From: Haemophilus parainfluenzae
Lineage (GTDB): Bacteria; Pseudomonadota; Gammaproteobacteria; Enterobacterales; Pasteurellaceae
DNA length: 21,272 nt
Assembly: GCA_018381425.1 (NCBI GenBank)
Contig: JAGZRY010000005.1
Coordinates: 1-21,272, forward strand
Reading direction: 5' to 3'
In this document: piece by piece, positions 14,843-21,272 of the stretch
Numbering within the stretch: position 1 is the first letter of the stretch
Layout of the letters: every line of letters starts with the position of its first letter
Notes under the pieces: model-generated
Databases searched by the model: none
What the model was told of the DNA's origin: nothing
The model's input: the letters and a program-made list of their open reading frames with translations, nothing else
Translations under genes and position numbers: made by a program

Positions 14843-16776
14843 TGTTAAGCCTATTAAAATCCTTGCAAGAACAAGGTGTGATTACTCAAGGCGATTATTA
14901 TTTTGCTCAATTAATTGCGGATAAACAAAAAGATAAAGGCTATGCCGAACCCGTACAAAATTTAGCGATTTTATTAGCCGCACTTTGCAATTGGAGCTAT
15001 ACACAAGGCAATACTTGTTGTGTGTTAGATCGTTTCTTAGAACGTAATTTATTTGGTTTGGCTTATCGTCATACTGAAACGGATTTTGTGTCACTTATCA
15101 ATGAAAAGATTGGTTTACTTCCTGTATCAAAATGGCAATCAGCCTTAGCGGGGCATATTGCTTTTACACAAGATCCTAAAAATCAGATTGCGCCTCTTGC
15201 GTTTCAATTTGGGGCGATTTATTTCTATCGAGCTTGGCAAGATGAATTCCGCGTTGCGCAATATATTAAAAACGCATTGAAAAATGACCGCACTTTATCG
15301 GTGGAACCGCAACAAATTCGAATATTATTAGATCGTTATTTCCCTCAACAACAAGCGCAAGTTGATTGGCAAAAAGTCGCAGTCGCAACGGCGGTAAAAA
15401 GCCCATTTTCTGTGATTACAGGTGGCCCTGGAACAGGGAAAACCACAACGGTTACTCGCTTGTTATGTGTATTACAGGAATTATTTGGCGGCAAGCTTCA
15501 CATTAAATTGGTTGCACCAACAGGAAAAGCGGCGGCTCGTTTAACGGAATCTATCGAAAACGCTTTAGCTCAAATGCCGATTTCAGATGAGTTACGTGCA
15601 TCCATTCCTAAAACCGCAGAAACTTTACATCGCTTACTAGGCGTTCGACCTTTTACCGATAGTGTGAAATATCATGCACATAATCCACTGCAAATTGATG
15701 TATTAGTGGTGGATGAAACCTCGATGATTGATTTACCTATGATGGCGAAACTGGTGCAAGCGTTGAAACCCGAAACACGTTTAATTTTATTGGGTGATCA
15801 AGCTCAATTAGCTTCAGTAGAAGCGGGGGCTGTATTAGGGGAAATTGCACAATTTTTAACGCTAGATTATAGCCCTGCTCAAGCCGATTATATTCATGCA
15901 ACAACAGGCTATACTGTGCCAACTGAAGGCGAACATAGTCCGTTGCGTGATGCCATTTGCCATTTAACCTTTAGTCGTCGTTTCCGAGATGATTCGGGCA
16001 TTAAACAACTTGCTGAGCAAATTCAACAAGGAAAAGGTGAGGGCAGTGTGGCGACTTTTGCGGAATATCCACAAGAGTTGCATTTCCATCATTTTGATGA
16101 AGAACAAGATATTAAAGAATCGGTTCGCCAAGTAGTGAAAAGTGCGGTTGAAAATTACCGTGTTTATTTAACCCAACTTCAAACTTATTTTGCACAGAAG
16201 AAAGATCTCAATGCAAAATTTATAGATGAAACTGGTAGCGAGAAAACTTATGCGGAAGCGATTTTAGACAGTTTTAATTCGGTGAGATTTTTGACCGCAC
16301 TTCGTGCTTCGGCATTAGGTGTGGAAGAATTAAATCGTGAAATTGCTTTGGCATTACGAGCTGAGAAATTACTTTGGTTCCGTCAAGAAGACGATTGGTA
16401 TATTGGTAAGCCAATTATGATTACCGAAAATGATCATAATGTGAAACTGTATAACGGTGATATTGGCTTATGTTTAGCCAAAGGCAAAGTGTGGTTCGGC
16501 AATCGAGAAGTTTCTACCAGTCGTATTCCCGCCCACGAGCCTGCGTTTATGATGACGATTCATAAATCCCAAGGTTCAGAATTTGATCATACGGTTATGG
16601 TGTTACCAACAGAACCTAATCCAGTGCTTTCACGAGAGCTGGTATTTACCGGTGTTACCCGTGCAAAAAATCAGCTTTCTGTATTTGCTAATGAAAAAAT
16701 CTGGCAAAGTGCGGTCAGAAATACCGTGAAACGACAAAGTGGTTTAGGCAAGTTATTACAGGAAAAAGAGGAGTAA
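14842..16776 (+). CDS. recD: Exodeoxyribonuclease V (RecBCD) alpha subunit RecD
   Basis: From the ATG at 14842 this is a 644-residue SF1B 5'-3' helicase, the fast motor of RecBCD. The ATG overlaps the recB stop as TAATG and follows AGAGGA at 14827-14832, so I choose it over an ATG at 14806 that would add 12 residues inside recB. Walker A is GGPGTGKTT (G194-T201, K200). Motif II is VVDETSMIDLPMM, with the DE pair near residue 292. The C-terminal motif VI region reads HKSQGSEFDHTVMVLP and FTGVTRAKNQL. Length and motif order are normal for proteobacterial RecD. It contains four uptake signals and is followed after three bases by grxB. Confidence 0.96.
   Translation: MLSLLKSLQEQGVITQGDYYFAQLIADKQKDKGYAEPVQNLAILLAALCNWSYTQGNTCCVLDRFLERNLFGLAYRHTETDFVSLINEKIGLLPVSKWQSALAGHIAFTQDPKNQIAPLAFQFGAIYFYRAWQDEFRVAQYIKNALKNDRTLSVEPQQIRILLDRYFPQQQAQVDWQKVAVATAVKSPFSVITGGPGTGKTTTVTRLLCVLQELFGGKLHIKLVAPTGKAAARLTESIENALAQMPISDELRASIPKTAETLHRLLGVRPFTDSVKYHAHNPLQIDVLVVDETSMIDLPMMAKLVQALKPETRLILLGDQAQLASVEAGAVLGEIAQFLTLDYSPAQADYIHATTGYTVPTEGEHSPLRDAICHLTFSRRFRDDSGIKQLAEQIQQGKGEGSVATFAEYPQELHFHHFDEEQDIKESVRQVVKSAVENYRVYLTQLQTYFAQKKDLNAKFIDETGSEKTYAEAILDSFNSVRFLTALRASALGVEELNREIALALRAEKLLWFRQEDDWYIGKPIMITENDHNVKLYNGDIGLCLAKGKVWFGNREVSTSRIPAHEPAFMMTIHKSQGSEFDHTVMVLPTEPNPVLSRELVFTGVTRAKNQLSVFANEKIWQSAVRNTVKRQSGLGKLLQEKEE
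15287..15295 (-). repeat. DNA uptake signal sequence, inside recD
   Basis: Perfect ACCGCACTT. Confidence 0.9.
16140..16148 (+). repeat. DNA uptake signal sequence, inside recD
   Basis: Perfect AAGTGCGGT followed by TGAAAATT. Confidence 0.9.
16294..16302 (-). repeat. DNA uptake signal sequence, inside recD
   Basis: Perfect ACCGCACTT preceded by ATTTTTG, the extended consensus. Confidence 0.9.
16707..16715 (+). repeat. DNA uptake signal sequence, inside recD
   Basis: Perfect AAGTGCGGT followed by CAGAAAT. Confidence 0.9.
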
Positions 16777-16779
16777 AAA

Positions 16780-17427
16780 ATGAAATTATATGTTTACGAT
16801 CATTGCCCGTTTTGTGTGCGAGCTCGCATGATTTTCGGTTTGAAAAATCTGCCGGTAGAACTTGTAGTGCTTGCAAATGATGATGAAGAAACGCCAATCG
16901 GTTTAGTAGGGAAAAAGGTTGTACCAATTCTTGTCAAAGAAGATGGTACAGCGATGCCAGAAAGTTTGGATATCGTGCATTATGTGGCTCAGCATTTTGG
17001 TGAAAAAATCTTATCTGAACACGTTCGTCCTGAAATTGATGCGTGGTTAAAAGAAGTCGGCAGTTATTATGGTCATCTTACGACTGCACGCTTCACGCAA
17101 ATTGGCTTAGCAGAATTTGAAACCCAAAGTGCAGTTGATTATTTCACTAAAAAGAAAACGGAATTTATTGGGGATTTTGCTGAAAATATTGCGAAGACGG
17201 AAACCTATCTTGCTCGTTTAAAAGGCGATTTAGAGAAATTAGCTGTATTAATTCAATCTGAAAATACCTTAAACGGCCAATTTTCTCTTGAAGATATTAT
17301 CGTTTTCCCTGTATTACGAAATCTTACTTGTGTGAAAGGTATCGAATTTCCACCAGCAGTTTTAGCTTATATCACGAATATGGCTAAGTTAAGCAATGTG
17401 CCACTATATTTTGATAAAGCCATTTAA
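16780..17427 (+). CDS. grxB: Glutaredoxin 2 (GST-like)
   Basis: This 215-residue protein matches glutaredoxin 2, the glutathione S-transferase-like member of the family. The N-terminal thioredoxin fold (about 1-75) has the CPFC redox pair at C9 and C12, the cis-proline block KKVVPILV (64-71) and ESLDIVHYV (81-89), which contacts glutathione. The rest is the all-helical GST-type C-terminal domain, with the GrxB block LNGQFSLEDIIVFPVLRNLT. Grx2 reduces protein disulfides and glutathione mixed disulfides in the cytosol. GAGGAG overlapping the end of recD and a three-base gap imply translation from the recBD transcript. No functional link to RecBCD is known to me. Confidence 0.93.
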   Translation: MKLYVYDHCPFCVRARMIFGLKNLPVELVVLANDDEETPIGLVGKKVVPILVKEDGTAMPESLDIVHYVAQHFGEKILSEHVRPEIDAWLKEVGSYYGHLTTARFTQIGLAEFETQSAVDYFTKKKTEFIGDFAENIAKTETYLARLKGDLEKLAVLIQSENTLNGQFSLEDIIVFPVLRNLTCVKGIEFPPAVLAYITNMAKLSNVPLYFDKAI

Positions 17428-17493
17428 TCACTGCTGATTCATAGGCATTGGAAATACTAAAGTTTTGACTTGGATCATAGGTGCGGTCATTTT

Positions 17494-17523
17494 TTCAGTA
17501 TTTTTTATTCATCGATCTATAAT
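17494..17523 (+). promoter_or_regulatory. Candidate promoter for yjjPB
   Basis: A perfect TATAAT at 17518-17523 lies 33 bases before the yjjP start in the 129-bp gap after grxB. No good -35 sits at 16-18 bp spacing. TTGACT at 17465-17470 is a good -35 hexamer but lacks a matching -10. A near-miss uptake signal (AGGTGCGGT) lies at 17479-17487. Confidence 0.4.
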
Positions 17524-17556
17524 CTCTAACGTTTACTTTAATAAGAGCGTAGAGAT

Positions 17557-18327
17557 ATGGATCAGGAATACCAACGAGCGGTTACCCGCATTTGTGTGGA
17601 AACCGCTTTGTTATTGTTACAGCATGGAGCAGAAAGTGCTGTTGTCGTACAAATGGCACAGCGATTAGGTGTAGCTTTAGGCATTGAAAGCGTGGAGTGT
17701 GCTTTAACGGCAAATGCCGTCTTATTGACCACACTTTCTAAACAACATTGCATTACCACAGTGCGTAAGAATGTCGATAAAGGCATTAATATGCAAATCG
17801 TTACGGATGTTCAGCACATTGTGGTTGCCGTAGAGCATCATTTGTATGATTTGTCTATGGCACAAAAGAAATTGGATAAGTTAAAACCACTAAAATATAA
17901 CCGTTATTTGGTGGTGTTTATGATTGGTTTATCTTGTGCCTCTTTTGCTCACCTTTCTGGCGGAGATATGACAATTTGTGCGATCACCTTTATTGCTTCT
18001 GCCATTGCCATGTTTGTTCGACAAGAAATTTCTAAACGTCATTACAATCCACTCATCGTTTTTACCATTACCGCTTTTGTCGCCTCACTGATTTCCAGTG
18101 TCAGTTTGAAATATAGTTTAGGAAATGATCCTCATATCGCATTAGCTTCTAGCGTTTTATTACTCGTTCCAGGATTCCCATTAATTAATTCACTTGCGGA
18201 TATTTTAAAAGGGTATGTCAATATGGGAATAGGACGCTGGACCATCGCTACGGTTCTCACTTTTGGTGCTTGTTTAGGTATTGTCTTTGCGTTAAATCTT
18301 TTAAATATTGTTTCTTGGGTGGGGTAA
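17557..18327 (+). CDS. yjjP: ThrE-family exporter large subunit YjjP
   Basis: This 256-residue protein is the N-terminal/large half of the split threonine/serine exporter (ThrE) family. The first 115 residues are soluble and carry the family signature ETALLLLQHGAESAVVVQMA (about 15-34) followed by LGVALGIESVECALTANAV. About five hydrophobic segments follow (from VVFMIGLSCASFA to TVLTFGACLGIVFAL). It works with YjjB, and the E. coli pair has been described as a succinate exporter; the substrate here is inferred from that. The start at 17557 follows only a weak ribosome binding site. yjjB begins four bases after the stop. Confidence 0.92.
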   Translation: MDQEYQRAVTRICVETALLLLQHGAESAVVVQMAQRLGVALGIESVECALTANAVLLTTLSKQHCITTVRKNVDKGINMQIVTDVQHIVVAVEHHLYDLSMAQKKLDKLKPLKYNRYLVVFMIGLSCASFAHLSGGDMTICAITFIASAIAMFVRQEISKRHYNPLIVFTITAFVASLISSVSLKYSLGNDPHIALASSVLLLVPGFPLINSLADILKGYVNMGIGRWTIATVLTFGACLGIVFALNLLNIVSWVG

Positions 18328-18331
18328 TAAG

Positions 18332-18793
18332 ATGTTTTTACTGAATTTACTCGATGATATGCTTTTTGCTGCCATCCCCGCTGTAGGATTTGCTTTAGTA
18401 TTTAATGTTCCGCCTAAAGCCTTAAAGTATTGTGCGATTTTAGGTGCACTTGGACATGTCACACGAACTTTATTACTACACTTTGGTGTCCCAATTGTTT
18501 TTGCCACTTTTTTCGCCACTTGTGTGATTGGTTTTATTGGGGTGCATTTATCTCATCGTTATTTAGCCCATCCGAAAGTCTTTACTGTTGCGGCAATTAT
18601 TCCAATGATTCCAGGTGTTCACGCTTATAAAGCGATGATTGCTATCGTACAAATTCACCATTATGGCTTTTCCGATAAATTATTTGAGCAAATGATCAGC
18701 TCTTTTATCAATACCAGCTTTATTTTGGGCGCTCTTGTTTTGGGCTTAGCCTTACCAGGGCTATTGTTCTATCGACAAAAACCTGTAGTGTAA
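18332..18793 (+). CDS. yjjB: ThrE-family exporter small subunit YjjB
   Basis: This 153-residue membrane protein is the C-terminal/small half of the ThrE-type exporter and pairs with YjjP. It is almost entirely hydrophobic, with about four to five transmembrane segments. It carries the family block AAIIPMIPGVHAYKAM (about 89-104), which resembles the proline-glycine motif LLVPGFPLINS of YjjP. The ATG at 18332 follows GGTGGGG at the end of yjjP and a TAATAAG junction. The frame also extends eight codons upstream into yjjP, which I reject because the downstream start is better placed. No clear terminator follows. Confidence 0.92.
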   Translation: MFLLNLLDDMLFAAIPAVGFALVFNVPPKALKYCAILGALGHVTRTLLLHFGVPIVFATFFATCVIGFIGVHLSHRYLAHPKVFTVAAIIPMIPGVHAYKAMIAIVQIHHYGFSDKLFEQMISSFINTSFILGALVLGLALPGLLFYRQKPVV

Positions 18794-18848
18794 AGGATAT
18801 GAAAATAGGTATGTTTGCTTAAAAGACGTTTATAGATTTCACCTTTAG

Positions 18849-18863
18849 CGACATATTTTGTCG
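18849..18863. repeat. Short inverted repeat before the FtsZ-like gene
   Basis: CGACA and TGTCG are separated by TATTT, 41 bases before the ATG at 18904. It could be a small operator or a hairpin in the leader. It lacks a T tract, so it is not a convincing terminator. No clear -35/-10 pair is visible in this 110-bp gap. Confidence 0.35.
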
Positions 18864-18903
18864 TTTGATAGTTTATGCTCATCTTGATTAATAGGAGTTA
18901 AAT

Positions 18904-19629
18904 ATGATTTATGAAGATGTTTATATGCTCAAAGATGTTTCAGTTATTATCATTGGTGAGTTAACCCCATTGCTTAGAGAATGGAGTGGAATTATCAATG
19001 ATGAGATAGAGGTTGTTTATTTATCCGAGGAAGATCTCTTTTCATTTAGAACAGATAAGAAAATGAATTTTATTATCTCAGATTTTTGCAGGTTGTCTAT
19101 TTCAGCTAGATATTTTTTGCTTAAAAATGATAAATTGGGTGAATATCAAATTTTATATTTATTTACAAATCAAGAAATTTTTTCCATTGATGAGGTTAAA
19201 ATGATTTATACTTATCCTGTAAATTCAGAAAGTAGTATTTACCTTATTCAAAATAATATTCGAGGGATGCTCAGGGCTTTAGTTGGACCTCACCTGATTT
19301 CTATTTCTATTAGAGATTTTAAATATTTATTTGGTCATATTGGTTGCAAGCCACCAGCTTTTACTTTTGGTATAGGGAAAGGAAAAGAATATGATTCTAG
19401 AGCGAAAAAAGCTGTAGAGGTAGCTCTATGTAACATAAAGGATATTAATGAGGCTAAAGAAATTCTACTCTATATAACTTCAGGATATGATTTTAGTATA
19501 AATGAGTTTAATCAGATCAATGACCTTATTTTAGAAAAAGTAAGAGATGATGCGACTATAATGGTAGGTGTAAATATGGATATTACTCTAGAAAATATTC
19601 TTTTTTTAGATGTTTGGTATAGAACGTAG
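18904..19629 (+). CDS. Degenerate FtsZ-like protein lacking the GTPase motif
   Basis: This 241-residue protein is not a standard family, but its C-terminal 140 residues align by eye with FtsZ. NNIRGMLRALVGPHLISI (117-134) matches the FtsZ core helix and T7 loop. RAKKAVEVAL (166-175) and EILLYITSGYDFSINEFNQI (186-205) match RAEEAAEMAI and VLVNITAGFDLRLDEFETV. DDATIMVGVNMD (215-226) matches DNATVVIGTSLD. The N-terminal 100 residues look like a shortened Rossmann half (VSVIIIG, IEVVYL, MNFIISD, ILYLFTN). The tubulin signature GGGTGTG is absent; that place reads SDFCRLSISA. In the T7 loop, E. coli N207 and D209 are S133 and S135, and only D212 (D138) is kept. GTP hydrolysis is therefore unlikely. 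The linker and FtsA/ZipA-binding tail of FtsZ are missing. AGGAG at 18893-18897 fixes the start. It is AT-rich and mostly AGA-coded for arginine, unlike its neighbours. I infer that it interacts with FtsZ or its regulators. Confidence 0.8.
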   Translation: MIYEDVYMLKDVSVIIIGELTPLLREWSGIINDEIEVVYLSEEDLFSFRTDKKMNFIISDFCRLSISARYFLLKNDKLGEYQILYLFTNQEIFSIDEVKMIYTYPVNSESSIYLIQNNIRGMLRALVGPHLISISIRDFKYLFGHIGCKPPAFTFGIGKGKEYDSRAKKAVEVALCNIKDINEAKEILLYITSGYDFSINEFNQINDLILEKVRDDATIMVGVNMDITLENILFLDVWYRT

Positions 19630-19640
19630 GAGGGTAATTA

Positions 19641-20738
19641 ATGGAGAATAATAGAGCGGTTGATAGATTAATCAATAGTTTGAAAAAATTTGAATTAAAA
19701 TACATTCCTGAACAACCTAAAACATTCTTAGAAATTATGGGGTGTGACAGTCGAGAAACTATTAGTAGTAACATTCTAAAGTTTTTTCTAGATAGTGAAG
19801 AGAAACATCAATTAGGGGATTTATGCTTAAGAATTCTATTGTCACTATATGCACCTAAGTATAGTAATAAATCATTCCATGTTAAAAACATTAAGACTGA
19901 AGTCGCAACTACAAAAGGAAATCGTATTGATCTTTGGATTGAAACTGAAGAAGAATTAATTATTATTGAGAATAAAATTTACCATACAGCGAATAATCCC
20001 TTTGATGATTATGAAAAAACTGCTCGAAAAGAAATAAAAACACTATCAAATGAAAAGGGAGTAAATTTAGAATTAATAAGTATTTTACTAGGCTTCAAAA
20101 ACTACAATAAGAGCTTTAAATCGATTACACATTTTGAGTTTTTAAGAAAATTAAAAGCAGAGTTGGTAAATTACATAGACAACAATTATGTACTTTTTCT
20201 TAACCAATACATTGAAACCATGCTAAAAAAAGATACAAGTTCGGAGTTATATAAAATGAATAAAGAATCTGCTGATTTTATAAGAAGCCATATTGAAGAA
20301 ATTGAGAAATTAGAAGAGGTTCTCCAGAATACCTGTTCATATTATGAAACACAATTAAAAAATGTGATTGCCACACTAGATGATGAGGATTTAGGTATAA
20401 CATGGAGTAAAGTTGAACATAATAACTGTTCAGTAATGAAATATTCTGGTGCATTTTCTTATTCTAAACCTCTTAAATGGAGAAGAGACACTTATCAGCT
20501 ATGGCTTGGCATCAACGTATCAATAATTTGTGTTGGTATATGTTTTTATAAAAATGATAGTCGAAAAGATAGTCACCAGAAAACAAAAGAAAAATTTGGT
20601 GATTATCTTAAATATGATGACGAAGCTAAAGAGTCTTATCTTTTAGATGAAAAAAATACAGGATTTACTGAAGAGGAGATTGCTAAAAAATTTATTGAAG
20701 TAATTAAAGAATTTCAGGAAAAGAGAAATGCGTTTTAG
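19641..20738 (+). CDS. PD-(D/E)XK nuclease superfamily protein (PDDEXK_4-like)
   Basis: This 365-residue protein has a recognisable restriction-endonuclease-like core: SRETISSNILKFFLDS (37-52), with E39, resembles the N-terminal helix of the PDDEXK_4 family. GNRIDLWI gives D97, and LIIIENKIY gives E110 and K112, so the D-(E)XK triad is intact. DDYEKTARK (122-130) resembles the conserved following helix. The C-terminal part (about 205-365) is mostly helical and charged; WRRDTYQLWLGINVS (280-294) may be a second small domain. Substrate, DNA or RNA, is unknown. AGGAGGG at 19628-19634 overlaps the stop of the FtsZ-like gene, so the two are co-translated. It is AT-rich, has no uptake signals, and ends at a strong terminator. 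I infer an effector paired with the FtsZ-like protein. Confidence 0.85.
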   Translation: MENNRAVDRLINSLKKFELKYIPEQPKTFLEIMGCDSRETISSNILKFFLDSEEKHQLGDLCLRILLSLYAPKYSNKSFHVKNIKTEVATTKGNRIDLWIETEEELIIIENKIYHTANNPFDDYEKTARKEIKTLSNEKGVNLELISILLGFKNYNKSFKSITHFEFLRKLKAELVNYIDNNYVLFLNQYIETMLKKDTSSELYKMNKESADFIRSHIEEIEKLEEVLQNTCSYYETQLKNVIATLDDEDLGITWSKVEHNNCSVMKYSGAFSYSKPLKWRRDTYQLWLGINVSIICVGICFYKNDSRKDSHQKTKEKFGDYLKYDDEAKESYLLDEKNTGFTEEEIAKKFIEVIKEFQEKRNAF

Positions 20739-20740
20739 AA

Positions 20741-20768
20741 AGAAAACCTGCCTATCAGCAGGTTTTCT
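20741..20768. terminator. Bidirectional terminator between the nuclease gene and dps
   Basis: An 11-bp perfect stem (AGAAAACCTGC 20741-20751, GCAGGTTTTCT 20758-20768) around a 6-base loop is followed by TTT on the plus strand. The A-rich side supplies the T run for dps on the minus strand. Confidence 0.88.
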
Positions 20769-20785
20769 TTTATATGAATGCCAAA

Positions 20786-21268
20786 TTAAGCATGGCAAGT
20801 TTGACAAGCAGCTTGGAACATCCAAACAAGTTTTTCTTGTTCTTTGATGTAGTCGCTCATTTGAGAAGCCGTACCTTCATCATCAGACTCACCCGCTAAT
20901 TCAAGGATTTCACGTTGCTGTTCAAGTAATACTTTTAATCCTTCTAATGTGCCTTTTAAGCAAGATTGCGCATCACTTACCCCTAACGCTTCTTTAATAC
21001 GTGAGTGTTGGAAGTATTGTGAATAACCATTATGCGGTGTGTAACCTAAAGTTAAGATACGTTCTGCCACTTCATCTACTTTTACTACTAAATCTGTGTA
21101 GATTTCTTCAAATTTTGCGTGTAATTCAAAGAAGTTTACCCCTTTAATGTTCCAGTGGTAACCGCGCACGTTGGTATAGAATACTTGATAGGTTGCTAAT
21201 AATTCGTTTAATTTTGCTGCTAATTTTTCAGATGCTTTTTTATCTAAACCGATTGATGTTTTTGACAT
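20786..21268 (-). CDS. dps: Dps-family ferritin-like DNA protection protein
   Basis: This 160-residue protein is a Dps miniferritin, which forms 12-subunit shells that oxidise and store iron and protect DNA from oxidative damage. The ferroxidase residues are visible with the exact family spacing: H38 in GYHWN, H50, E54 (Asp in E. coli), D65 and E69. The N terminus (MSKTSIGLDKKASEKLAAKL) is short but lysine-containing, so DNA binding through the tail is possible but not certain. The C terminus ends CQTCHA, with two cysteines. The start lies five bases from the window end, so its promoter cannot be read. It converges with the FtsZ-like/nuclease cassette. Confidence 0.95.
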   Translation of the reverse strand: MSKTSIGLDKKASEKLAAKLNELLATYQVFYTNVRGYHWNIKGVNFFELHAKFEEIYTDLVVKVDEVAERILTLGYTPHNGYSQYFQHSRIKEALGVSDAQSCLKGTLEGLKVLLEQQREILELAGESDDEGTASQMSDYIKEQEKLVWMFQAACQTCHA

Positions 21269-21272
21269 AGTA

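Noticed and set aside
11189..17427. A missing or broken recC in the recB-recD region
   Set aside because: recC is commonly unlinked to recBD in Pasteurellaceae; there is no gap or remnant here that would suggest deletion.
17479..17487. AGGTGCGGT as another uptake signal
   Set aside because: One mismatch in the 9-base core; only perfect copies are listed. Similar near-misses occur at 12853, 14968 and 17114.
18849..18863. The CGACA/TGTCG repeat as a terminator for yjjPB
   Set aside because: Only five base pairs and no T run follow it.

Overview
The window is Pasteurellaceae DNA, most likely Haemophilus in the broad sense. The main evidence is the Haemophilus-type uptake signal sequence AAGTGCGGT, which I find as 14 perfect copies on either strand, several in the extended TTTTTGACCGCACTT context. 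The base composition is AT-rich and the housekeeping proteins (YbaK, Usg, YchN, Dps) look like gammaproteobacterial versions. I cannot fix the species.

Region 1 (1-3412) is ordinary core genome. It holds the tail of an unidentified gene, a terminator, ybaK on the minus strand, and a rightward run of usg, an adenine/hypoxanthine-type NCS2 permease and a ychN-like DsrE gene. A strong bidirectional terminator closes it.

Region 2 (3438-11050, all minus strand) is a type IC restriction-modification locus in the order hsdM - hsdS - RAYT - rhuM - hsdR. HsdR and HsdM match the EcoR124I family, down to the nuclease and Walker residues. hsdS carries two separate variability devices within about 110 bp: a duplicated TSEL unit like the TAEL spacer repeats of EcoR124I/EcoDXXI, and a run of 10 G between the two target-recognition halves. 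One base gained or lost in that run would leave a half-subunit of about 210 or 233 residues. The locus also hosts a REP-associated tyrosine transposase (RAYT). Paired palindromic REP-like repeats lie in three of its four intergenic gaps.

Region 3 (11189-17427) is recB, recD (overlapping by one base) and grxB, with nine perfect uptake signals in recB-recD. recC is not in the window.

Region 4 (17557-18793) is yjjP-yjjB, the split ThrE-type exporter.

Region 5 (18904-20738) is the most interesting part. It is a two-gene cassette between yjjB and dps, very AT-rich, rich in AGA arginine codons and free of uptake signals. Gene 1 encodes a 241-residue FtsZ homologue. It keeps the FtsZ C-terminal domain, but the GTPase signature loop is gone and two of three catalytic synergy-loop residues are replaced. 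Gene 2, 11 bp downstream behind a strong ribosome binding site, encodes a PD-(D/E)XK nuclease-like protein. I infer a mobile defence or toxin-like module in which a GTPase-dead FtsZ relative senses, mimics or disturbs the division machinery and the nuclease may be the effector. The homology is visible in the sequence; the function is a hypothesis.

The window ends with dps on the minus strand, separated from the cassette by a bidirectional terminator. I see no tRNA, rRNA, CRISPR array or intact insertion sequence other than the RAYT/REP elements.
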